DNA of 64,000 nt from Leptodactylus fallax. Taxonomy: Eukaryota > Chordata > Amphibia > Anura > Leptodactylidae. A program made the translations under genes and the position numbers. Positions 34,701 through 46,700 of this stretch are shown here, piece after piece. Location: NCBI GenBank assembly GCA_947044405.1, contig CAMRHE010000157.1, forward strand, positions 3,424,501 through 3,488,500, read 5' to 3'. Under the pieces are notes generated by a model, which was given only the letters and a program-made list of their open reading frames with translations, did not search any database and was not told the DNA's origin. Each line of letters opens with the position of its first letter. The stretch's first letter is position 1.

Positions 34701-37700
34701 CACTATTTACTGGCAATTTGTATGACTTACGCTAGGTTCACACTAGCGTTCGGGTTTCTGTCCTTCATGTCCACTTGTAACCCCTACCCACTTAAAAAGC
34801 AGTTACACCAGGAAATCCACTGACCCCCATAGACTATAATGGGGTCTGTTGGGTTTCTGCTGAAAACAGCGGAGAGAAAAGTCCTCCTTGTAGGACTTTT
34901 CTCTCTGACGATTTTAAGCTGAAAGTAGTATGGAGTCTCGTATGGAGACTCAAACGCTAATGTGAACCTAGTGTAAAATGTATTTTATATTATACATTTT
35001 ATAAGCAGTTTTCCCCTATGCAGGCTGTATTTCTATTGTCAGTTTACCCTATGCTAGTGGGTAGAAGTAACCAGCTGTTATAATCCATACGCACAGAAGA
35101 GGAGATGTTGCTTGTCTCTGTAGCAACTCTCAGAAGCAGCAGCATTAGGTACATTATACAACAGTACTGAGACATTTGGCTATGAATCTAGCCCTGGGAT
35201 GAAACTTGCTAAAGTCACCAGTTGTGTCTTTCTGCAGCTGCATCCAAGTCCTTAGACTTAAATGGGCAGTATGAGTGAGTAAGCAATTTAGGAAGCTGGG
35301 GGTAGTGAGGATAGGAGACTGATAAGTGGAGAGGCAACAGTGACAAGTTAAAGGAGTATTCCCATCTGTGGAATATGCAGCTCCTTCTCCCAGGTTGGTA
35401 GTAATGGAGACAGTGAATATTGACTGTTATGGGAGTTTTGGAAACCGCGTAGAACTGTCATGTTGAACCCAGGTAGGCAGAGACCATAAAAGACTGAGAT
35501 GGGATTAACACCTTAAATGAAGCCTACCTGCAGTAAATTGGTTACAAACCTGATCACAGTACCTTGTAGTGGTGAGTCTACAGTTTTTAAATATACCATT
35601 GCTTTTCAGCTTTGGAGCTTCATTTTCATGTAAATTGTCATTTTATGTGTATGCAAATGAGGGGACAAGTGCTATGGGGGTGTGCTTTAACTTGTCTGGG
35701 CTTTGGTCTCCTCTCTAGACTACTTGGCAAAGCAGTTTGCCCTCATTTACATATGAATAAAACAGTGACTAAGGCAGGGTTCACACTACTGTTGGATGTC
35801 CATTATGATGATGATTGTAAAAAAAAAACAAAAAAAAAAAACGGACACCTATCATAACTCACACTAACTGAAGTTAATGTGTCCGTTTTTTTTAACTGAT
35901 CCATTTTTTTAATTTGATCCAGTTAAAAAAAACAGACACATTAGTGTCCATTTTTACTGTCGGTGTTTTTGTTTTTTTTTTGCTTTGTTTCTGCTTTCTG
36001 AGCATACGCAAAAAAAACCGGACATTAACGGGTCCGTCCATTACTGTCTGTTACCCATAGACTTTAATGTTAAAAAATAACAAACAAACGTCCGTCATAA
36101 AACTTTTTTTTTTTTTTTTTGTGTCTGTTAAAAAAAACAAACAAAAAAAAACAGACGTGATGGATTGGGTGTAAACGGACACTAGCGGTCACTAACTGAC
36201 ACAAAATAAAATCCCATAGAAATTAATGGAAATTTTAACGGTTTTCTGACGGTTCAGCTAGTATTCCTTTGCTAAAATCTTGTAACGGACAATAGCAAAG
36301 GACACTACTGATGGTCACCAACGCTAGTGTGAACACCCCCTTACATGGCAGTGAGGCGCAAAAGCTGAATCACAAAAAGCATATTTGGAGACTGTAGAAT
36401 CACCTCTACATTTATGATTCTACATTTATTTTTCCTCACCCCGCCATTAACATGGCACCTACCATGACTTATAAACCCTTGCTAACCATGAACTTCCAGA
36501 TTTTGCGTGACAGTTCTGAAATCCTGCCATGTCTTGTTTTCCAGCCATATAAAGACTATTGCTTTGTAGTGCAGGAATAGAATTACCCACAAGTATCAAC
36601 ATATTGAAAAAAAAATGACATTTATGTCTTGTAACAGCAAAAAAACATTTGAAGTGGGTACATGGTAACCTCATACATATGAAGTGGAGCCTCAAGAGTC
36701 AAAATAGCTTTTGTATGTATGATTTGGCTAGATGGAGGTGGATTATTTGGCTTTAAACGAATAACTTTTCATTATATTGTGTCATAGGCAAACACACATT
36801 GCTCATCTCAAGAGCTATAAGTGTTTCTAATAGTAGCCCAGTGACATTTGATACTGTGATCAGTATCGCAGTAATAATCATGGATGACATGGAAAGTCTT
36901 ATGACCAATGCATGTATCTGAGAGCAGATAATTCTGTTAACTGCTAGTAGATAATCATGAGTTAATACATATCTCCAAGGAGATAATAATTTTCCCCAGG
37001 TATTGATAAAGTCCTCATGAGATATTTTGCCAGGTGTGGTTTCATAACTTGTACGATATCAAAAGTTTCACATTGCTGGCTGATAGAGAAATGAGAACAA
37101 AGGGGATAGTTGGGGAAAGTGAATAAATATCCTTATGTTATCTTTGTTTCTCAAGTAGCCAGCTAAGTGAGGGAGTGATGTTTGGGCCCACCCTTTCGAT
37201 TCTAGATGCCAGCGATTGCCACACATTATATGTAAACCAAACCATGGGATTTTTTTTTTTTTTCTTACACATCAGCACAATTTATTTCACAATTTCTTAT
37301 AGCGAACCCCGACCTTTAGAGTCCAAGGAAAAAGAGTAATGTTCTTATTTGAAAACTACTTTAAAGTTTACATATCAATAAAATGTGACATAACTTTTGT
37401 ACTGATCTGTGTTAGCTGTTATTGATCCTCTATTAACCTTTATAGCTGCATCTACAATTCTGCTGATTATCATTAGTGACAAATCCAGGTTCTGTTTTGG
37501 ATCAGACGCATCAATCCTGCCTTTGCTGTGGAGCGAGACACTGTCCAAACTGCTGGTGTGATGAGCTGGGGAGCCATCACACACCATAGCCGGTCACCCC
37601 TAGTAGTGATACGAGGGACACTAACAACGCAGTGACATATGTTGCCACTTATGGCAGAACTCCCAACTGGCATTTTTCATCAGAATAAAGAATGTCAGAT

Positions 37701-40700
37701 TGCAACACTTCCTTGACCTGCCTGGTTGCCAGATTTATCGCCAATCTGGCATTTATGGGACCAACTGGGATGCTAACTGTGATAACTTGAGATTGTACAG
37801 GATCTAAAGGCCCAGCTGCAACATCTGTGGGCCAGTGTGCCGCAGGATACCATACAGAATCTGTATCTTGTATCTAAGCTAGAGGAGGTCCAACAGGGTA
37901 CTAGAGCCTCCTTTCAATTGTACATATATCATTACATTCACAAGTATCATTCAATTCTAACACTTGATGCATTATTTTTTTTATTTTGGCATCTATCCTG
38001 TGTCATAGGGCTCAGTTACATTTGGCACTTGTTCATGGGATTACAATCGTTGAGTATATTGTTAATCTGTTTTCCCTTAGTCCTAACAGCAGCACAATAT
38101 GGGGTATTTCTCCCCCTGTGTGTTGTTTAGGACAGGTGGAACTTTTAATTAGCACAAAAATGTGCTTACTAATCTGCCCTATAAGAGGGCACGAGAGACC
38201 TCCCTCACCTGTGTAAATTATAAAGTAAAAGAAACAAGATTTTAGGGAGGGAAGCCTTGTGCTGCTGTTAGGACTAAGGGAAAACAGATTAACAATATAA
38301 TCAACGATTCCCTTACGTCCTACAGCAGCACAATATGGGGATATAGCAAGTAATTCCCCTAGGGAGGGTTTCCTCGCCTTACAACCTCAAGAACTGTCTA
38401 GCCAAAGGCAGTCGCCTCGGAACTGCGGGCATCCAAACGATAGTGTTTGACGAAGTCAGCTGGGTTTGACAAAGAAGCAGCCGCACAAATTTGATCCAGT
38501 GGAAGCGAGCGATTCTCAGCCCAAGAAGTTGACACAGCCCTGGTCGAATGGGCTGTACAAAAAACTGGAGGAAGCAACCCTTGAGCAATGAAAGAAATTT
38601 TGATTGCCTCCTTAATCCATCTGGACAAGGAGGGTCTGGAAGCTTTAAGACCTCTGTCTTTACCATATATATTGATTAGGAGATTTTCAGCTCTCCTGAA
38701 AGATTGTGTCCGCGATAAGTAAATTTGCAGACACCTCACCACATCCAAAGTATGAAGTTTAAACTCCTCTTCTGAGGACGGATCCGGAAGGAAAACAGGC
38801 AAAGAAATCAATTGATTATAGTTATTACGTGAAGGAACCTTAGGGATAAAGCCAGGCAAAAACCTAAGGTGGACCCTATCTGAAAAAAATACAATATAAG
38901 GTTGTTTGGAGGAGAGCGCCTGTAGCTCTCCTACCCTTTTGGCAGATGTGATGGCTAACAAAAAAGTAGTTTTAAAGGTTAAAAATTTAAGCTCCGTAGC
39001 TTCCAGAGGTTCAAAAGGAGGACCACAAAGGCCTGAAAGGACCGTCGCAAGGTCCCATTGGGGAGTAGGAGAAGATACCGCAGGTTTCAGCCTCGCCGCT
39101 CCTTTAAGGAATCTTGCAACCAGGGAATCCTGGGACAACCGTCTAAGTGGGCGGATAAAGCCGATACCTGTACCTTTAAAGTAGCAGGGGCAAGGCCCCT
39201 GTCCAAGCCATCCTGAAGAAAATCCAAAACATCAAAAGTCAAAGGATTAGAAATATCAACGCCTCTTTTGGAGCACCACTCCAAAAAAATTCTTAGCCGT
39301 CCTCTGGTAATTCCTTTTGGTGGATTCAGCTCTAGCACAGGAAAGCGTCTTCAGGACGGCTTCTGACAGTCCTCTATACATTCGTAGGGACTGGTCAACC
39401 TCCAGGCTGTCAGGTTGAATCTCCTCAGATCCTGGCACTTCAGTGATCCTTGGGAAACCAAGGTCTGGGTGTGGGGAAACCTCCAATATATCCCTCGACT
39501 CATCACCATGAGCTGGGAAAACCAAGCTCTTTTTGGCCAGAATGGAATGATGGCTATTACAGAGGCTTGGTCCTGTCTTATTTTCATCAATACTCTGGGT
39601 ATCATAGGAATTGGAGGGAAAATGTATGACAGCCTGGACCTCGAAGGGATGGACAGGGCATCCACTGCCAAGGGATTGTCCTCCTGGTACAGAGAACAGA
39701 ACGTCTCCACCTTGGCATTGAGTCGGGTTGCCATGAGGTCTATCTCCGGTAGACCGTATTTCAGGGTAATCTGATGAAACACTTCTGGATTGAGTGACCA
39801 TTCTCCTGATACGGCACGACCCCGACTCAACCGATCCGCTACTGAGTTCAGGGAGCCCTTGATGTGAACCGCGGATAGATGGGTCAGATTTTTCTCTGCC
39901 CAGGAAAAAATCAGATCTGCCTCCCTGAGGAGGGATGATGATCTGGTGCCTCCCTCTCTGTTCACATATAATACCGTCGTCATGTTGTCCAAGCGAATCC
40001 TGACTGCTCTTCCCTTGAGAAGAGGAGAGAAATGGAGTAAGGCACGGTACACAGCTCTGAGCTCCTTCCAGTTGGACGACGTCCTTCCTTCTGGAGCGCT
40101 CCAGACTCCCTTTATGGAGTTTCCGTCCAGATGGGCTCCCCATCCCGTAAGGGATGCATCTGTAGTCAACAGGGTCCAACGAAGTTGGACCGTGGACCTT
40201 CCGTCCTTGAGGTGCAACCACCATCTGAGAGAAAGACGGGTCCTGGGGGAGAGTCGAATCCTCCTGTTGAGACCGGGCAGAGAGCGATCCCAAATTCCTA
40301 GGATTTCCATCTGAAGAGGACGTAGATGCCATAAGGCCCAAGGAACCGCCATGATGGAAGATGACATCAGACCTAGGATTTTCATCAAAGTTCTGATGGA
40401 CGCTCTCGGCCTCCTGAAAAGTTGCCGAACCGCTGTAATTAATTTCTCTTTCCTTGCAGTCGCCAAGGAGATTTCCAGCCGGTCTGAATCTAGGAAGTAA
40501 CCAAGAAACTTCCTTTTGGTTGAAGGGACGACTTCTGACTTCTCCCAATTTATGAGCCATCCCAGGCTTTGAAGCAGGGATATGGCAATCTGTAAATGCT
40601 GGAGCAGAACAGACACTGACTGGGCTTTTATCAGCCAGTCGTCTAAATAAGGGACCACAAAGAGTCCGTGAAGCCTGAGGGCGGCTACTATGGGAGCTAC

Positions 40701-43700
40701 CACCTTGGTAAAGGTGTGGGGAGCCGAGGAGATCCCGAAAGGGAGGCCCGAGAACTGATAATGCTTCCTGTGGCTGGAAACTATAACCGCAATCCTTAGG
40801 AACTTCCTGTGTGGAAGATAAATTGGCACGTGCAAATAAGCGTCCTTCAGATCTAGGGTGACAAAAACGTCGCCCTGGAGAAGAAAAGAAGAAATTGAGC
40901 TTATGGTTTCCATGCGGAACCGTTTTTTTCTGATGAAACGGTTTAGATACCTTAGATCTATAATCATCCTCCATCTGCCTGCTGGCTTTGGAACTAGAAA
41001 AACGGGGGAATAAACCCACAAACCTTCTTCTAGAGAAGGAACCTCTTCTAGAGCTCCTTTGCGGATATACTCTTGAATGGAGCGTTCCAAAATACCTTGC
41101 TGAGACAAGGGAAGACAGCGAGTTAAGACGAACCGATCTCGGGGAGGACAGAGAAATTCGATTGCATAACCTTGCTGAATTAACTGTAAGACCCAAGGGT
41201 CCTGAATTTTTTCCCGCCAAGCGCTGAGAAAAAGGGAGAGACGACCCCCGACAGGAATTTTGGCCACAGGAAGACAGCTTCTCATGTCAGAAACTGGGCT
41301 TCCTTCTATCTTCGGTTTTGGGAAATCTCCGTCCAGAGTCTCTAGATTAATACCTAGAGCCCCTCCGGGACTGCTGACCACGTCGAGGTGAAAAACCTTT
41401 GCCGCGGCCAGGGCCAAATCTGCCCCTAAAAGACTGAGGCAAAGTCTTGCCTTTTTTATCAACCAAGCCTTCTAAAATTTCATCCAGGCTACTGCCAAAG
41501 ACTCTTCCTGGCTCAAATGGTAAGGCACAAAGGTTATACTTGGAGATAAAATCAGCTCTCCAAGGTTTTAACCATAAGGGTCTCCTCACCGCCGTGGAAA
41601 GCGCCAAGGACTTTGACGCCAGCCTTAATTGATAATGGGAGGCCTCAGCTAAAAAGAAGTCGAAGTTAAGAAGGAAAGTAACTCGTCTCTGGAGACACCA
41701 GAATCGATGTCCCTCTCAAGCTGGAGCAAATCAGCCCGTAGTTTGGCTGAAACTTCACATGACGCAACAGCGACAGAGGTCTGAGCAGAGGCCGCTGAGT
41801 AGGCCTTCTTGAGAGTACTCTCCATGCGTCTGTCCATAGGATCCTGCAGATTTGCTCCATCCTCAGATGGTACTAGAGTGCGGCGAGATAGCTTGGCTAC
41901 CGCTATATCCACCTTAGGGGGAGGACCCCACTGATCCAGTTGAGACTCTGTGATGGGGAACAAGGCCTTAAACCTACCAGTAGTTATAAAGGGTTTCTCC
42001 GGAATTTTCCACTCTGAAGACATTAACTTTCTTAATGTCTCGTCCACTTGGAAGACCTTAGGCCCTCTATAGGTGGACGTGGAGGCTTCCCCCATCAACA
42101 TCACGGTCTTTAGACCGGATGGACTTCAGCAGCCTATTGACTTTCTCAAGTGGAAGAGAGGTCTGCTGGTATCTTCAGCGGAGTCATCAGAAGACAAAGT
42201 TTCATCCACAACCTGAAAATCTTCGTCCGAGACCCGCAAGAGAGGATGTTTTTCAAGACGTGGTCTCTTGGTGATCTGGGAGATAGAATTCCGGATCTCC
42301 TTGAGAGAGTCCTCCATGTATTCTTTCACCCATGTCACAACCTCACATATGGATGGCTCCTCAGAAGGGGGGCCATGACACTGGCGACAGCGGGTGAATT
42401 CATAGCCGTCAGGCAAGGGAGTCTTACAATCTAAACAGGTTAAATGTTTACACTTGGAGGATTTCTTCCTCCTAAAATCTCCATCACCAGAGCCGGAAGC
42501 AGAAGAAGACATCTAAAAGACCACAAAAAGTCACAGACAATAACAATACCAATATTACAAACCGCAACCAGAACCAGAAAGAGAGGGGTACCTTAAGGAG
42601 GACGGTCGTCGCAAAAAATGTAGCAACAGCACACGCAATAGTCAAATAGGGTAATCTCTGAATCACAGAGGAGAATTCTACTCCTTAGCAATAGGAGAGC
42701 CAGAAAATCACAGCCCAACTGAAATGGACTATGGGACATTTTAAAGGCAACCATAAGTGGAGGCGGAGCCAAACACAAAACTAATCCACAATGAAAAAAT
42801 TCATAGGAAGTCATGCAGCAAGGCCAGCGATATGAATCGACCATTCATATAATATATGAACAAGAATAAATAAATATTACTTACCTTCTTGAGATTTATA
42901 GCACCAAAACGGGTCAAATGCCATAATGAAACATAGAGGAGCAAAAGCCTAAGTCAGAGGCTCAAACAACAAGCAGCAAAAATCAATTCTATATTTTTCC
43001 TTTAAATTTTAAATTTCCAAACTTACCGCACTTTTTCTGAGAACCGGAAGTAGGCGCGAAGGAGTCCGACGAAATCCGTCCGCACGGGAACCCGGATACA
43101 GAGAAGGGTTCCAGCCGTCGCAAAGTCCGACGTACCCTTCGGGTAGGCCGAAGCCTACCGCCGGCCGAAGAATTACCGACAGAAGCGCTGAGAAGAAGGA
43201 ACGCAGGCCGGCAACAGAAGGAAACGACCACCTCAAGGTAAGAAAAAAACCCTTAACTCTAGAGAGGTCACAAGAGACCTCCTCCACCTGTCCCACACAG
43301 GACAGAAACAAACACAGGTGAGGGAGGTCTCTCGTGCCCTCTTATAGGGCAGGTTAGTAAGCACATTTTTGTGCTAATTAAAAGTTCCACCTGTCCTAAA
43401 CAACACACAGGGGGAGAAATACCCCATATTGTGCTGCTGTAGGACGTAAGGGAATCTGTTTTTGGATATGCTATTGTTTACTTTGGTCAGAATACTTTTT
43501 TTTTTTTTTTTTTGTACATTATATATGATTTAGGTAATCTATAACTCTTTAAATAGTACCATAAACAATATAACTGTTTTTGGTTATGAAATACATTTTC
43601 ACTGTTTAAAGCAGTAAATCTGGGTATGGCATTTAAAAGAAAAAAAAAAAACCCGATGCTTAGCTCAGCAGTTTTCTGCCGTTTCACAGGTCTCTGCTGG

Positions 43701-46700
43701 TTTCTGATTCCTAGTCCATCTCGCTTATCATTCATTCAAATCAATGGCTGAGGCGGATAAAAACTGAGGCCGGTGATTTTAATCCTGAAAAACAACTACT
43801 TAAAAATTGTCTTTAATAAACATGTGATACGTTGCCATTAATTTGTATTTCTTCTGTATGTGCAGGTTTTTGTAGAAACCTTGGATAAATGCTTTGAAAA
43901 TGTATGTGAGCTTGACCTGATCTTCAATGTGGATAAGGTGAGTTATGAAGGCACTTTTGAAATAATTATTTTGCCATTTTTATAATTCCAACAGGATATT
44001 GTACATAAAAAAGTGTAGTATTCATTAAAGGGGTTTTCCAGTGTAAATATTTAATGACCTCTACTTAGGAAAGGTCCTCAATTAAAGACTGGCAGAGGTT
44101 TGACACCGGGGTCCCTGTCTGATCAGCTGTTTGAAGAGGCTTCAAAGTTTGGGTGAGCGCTGCAGCCTCCTCCGTACTTGCTAAGGAGATCGCCATACAT
44201 TTGTTAAGTTCAGCAGCTTTACTTGAATGGGACTTAGCTGTGATCAGGCTATGTGACCAATAAACATAATGTCACAAGGTTTGTGACGTGGAAGTGGCAT
44301 TAAGAGAGCATCACTGCCGTTACAAATGGTGTGTGTCGGGCCTCCATGGATCCTTTAAATTATGACCTATTCTGAGGACTGGAAAACCCCTTTTGACCCT
44401 TTAAGTCAATTTAAAATTGTAAAAACCCACCCACTATTTTTATTGCAGATTTTTAATTTATGGCTGAAATAAAAATTATTGGCATTTAACTTTGGTGCCT
44501 TTTAACCCTTTAGCGATCTACCACATTTAGCCTTAAACCAGTAACATTGTATCCCTCTGTGCATTCCAGCTTTCATAACTTTTTTTTTTTTTTTTTACAT
44601 TTTATTTCAGTGTAGTTTGTGTAGCTTTGAGACCTTGTATTTTGTGGGTACATAAGATTTTTGATCAGTTTTTAATACTTTTTGTTTTTGAGAGGTAAGA
44701 TGTTTATGGCGTTTATCATGTAGAATAAATAAAGTACAAATTTTATTTAGTTACGGATGTGGTAATACCAATTGTGTGGGTTTTTTGCCATCTGTTTTTA
44801 TCTGTAAAATGACTTAGGTGGTGCAGTACCCCTTTCCCCAGGTGTTATCTGAAGGGACAGGAGAATAATAAAATAATTTTCTCCTTTCCCTGCACCGTCA
44901 GCTGTTCACGTTCTCCTGCACACTGGTTAAACGGAAAGTGCGAGTATTTAACCAGTGATATCTCTAAATCTATGGGTGCTACTGACATGATCTTGTTTTA
45001 AAGACCAAGATCGCAGTTCTAGCCATTTAAATATCACAAGGCATTATGGGAAAAGGAGCTGGGAAGCTCATGCGCCCTCTGTTGGATGTAACAGATCCTC
45101 AGTTTGCTTTTGAGTCTTGAGACAGCAAATGGTATTTTAGCCAAGCCAATTTCACTTATCTGCATACAGCGCCATTTAAAGTTACGCTAGGTTCACACTA
45201 GCGTTCATGCGAATCCGCCCGAGATTCTGCTTAAAACGGCCGAGAGAAAAGTCCTGCAAGCAGGACTTATAACTCTGCTGATTTTATACTGAAACCCGGT
45301 GGACCTGATTATAGTCTGTGGGGTTCGCAAGTAACTGCTCTTTTAGACAAGGTTTCCGTCCCTCGGGTCCCCATGCGAACCTGAAGGACAAAAATCGAGC
45401 GCTAGTGTGAACCTAGCCTTAGTGTCTCTGATCGAGCCGTATTCAGGGTGAACTGTAATGCACTTAGCTCAAGCCTGAGTCCTGCTCGTCCAAAACTATA
45501 GGGGGGTTAATATGTTTATTTTGGTGATTCCTAAAGTGTGGTAGGACTATAACTACATTCATGTGGCTGTATTTCAGATCCATATGAAGTCTATATATTT
45601 CTTTGCGATCATTTAGTGCAGTCAGTTTTGTACCAATACTGCCTGTTTCACAGAAAACTGCAACCTAAGGGTGAAGGCACATAATTCGGGTCCTACGGCA
45701 CGTCCTGTTGTGCTCCTAGGTTTTTCAATTAAGTCGTTGAAGGTTTATTATTCCTTGTTACTGAACGGATGGAAGCAAGTAATAATGAATTAATGAATTT
45801 TTAACAATTTAATTATATAAAAAAGCAGCACCACATTGTGTATCTTTTCTGAAATGATTCTTGCTCCTTAGTCCACTTCGATGTGGTGGTTTACATTTTT
45901 TTGGCCTTGCAGTTCAACTCATAAATATTGGGTTGTCATAGGAACAGCACAAGTTCTCTCCTTGATCTGTCCCTTCAGACCTCTGTGACATCTTCATAGC
46001 ATGGCAATAAAGCAATCTAAAAGTAACTAGATGCTGTATTCTGCAATTATTAAAAGCGAAATTACAGCTAAAAGACCGGTGTTTTACTGTAGGTTGCAAT
46101 GCTTTTATGGTTCTGTGTAATTCTCTTATCTCCTCAGATAAAAAAAAATGCTGACATTTGTTTGTTTTTCTCGCTATTCCTAAAATAAATAAATAAAAAA
46201 AAAAATTGCATAATACAGTATTTTCACGCACCCTTAGAATATAGCTTTATGGACTCTAAACAGCCTGAATTATTGCCTTAATGTAGTTAATGTTTAGAAA
46301 TTATATTTCTTGGATTGATTGCTCACACTTTTAAGTATGCAGTCGGATATATTGAGGCCAGCAAGGTTCACATTAATGTTCAAGTTTCCGTTCTTTGGGT
46401 CCACTTGGGGACCAGAAAAATGGAAACCCTATCTGCTTAAAAAGTGGTTAGCCGTGGAAACCCATGGACCCCATAGACTATAAAGGAATCCGCTCGGTTT
46501 CTGCCCGAATTTCTCTCTGCATATTTTAAGCGGAATGGGGGACAGAGTTCCCAAATGGTCACACAACTCTAGTGTGACTGCAGCCTTGACTTCAAAGCAG
46601 AGACTCCAGCCTTAATGCCTCAATCATTCAGTGACACTAGCTTTTATACCTTCACCAAGTAGTGACTGCAGTCTGTATGCCTATGCCATGCACTAACTAT

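Larger units (their letters stand above)
38045..43456 (-). mobile_element. DIRS-type tyrosine-recombinase retrotransposon, nearly complete, 5.4 kb, in AP3S2 intron 3
   Basis: On the - strand the order is inverted terminal repeat (43456-43313), Gag, reverse transcriptase/RNase H/methyltransferase-like ORF, tyrosine recombinase, internal complementary region (38340-38258) and the second inverted repeat (38213-38045). This is the classic DIRS1 plan. There is no target duplication. Both ends share AATC with the flanks, as expected for recombinase-mediated insertion of a circle. The RT ORF is fully open while Gag and recombinase carry a few frameshifts, so the insertion is fairly recent but probably not autonomous now. 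It is antisense to AP3S2. Confidence 0.93.
27140..43865 (+). other. AP3S2 intron 3 (16.7 kb), contents overview
   Basis: No host exon was found between exons 3 and 4. Recognised contents are MITEs at 29598-30108, 32535-32902, 34731-34974 and 35773-36341, a fossil Tc1-like transposase at 37460-37930 and the DIRS element at 38045-43456. A repeat with ends GGCTAGGGCTACAC lies near 29110-29315. I see nothing recognisable at 27140-29100, 30120-31500, 31800-32500, 32910-34700 and 36350-37360 beyond simple sequence. Confidence 0.5.

Noticed and set aside
39256..41220. 654-codon open frame as a separate host gene
   Set aside because: It lies wholly inside the DIRS element and overlaps the RT gene. 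Only its last part matches a known domain (start of the recombinase). Treated as part of the DIRS coding structure.
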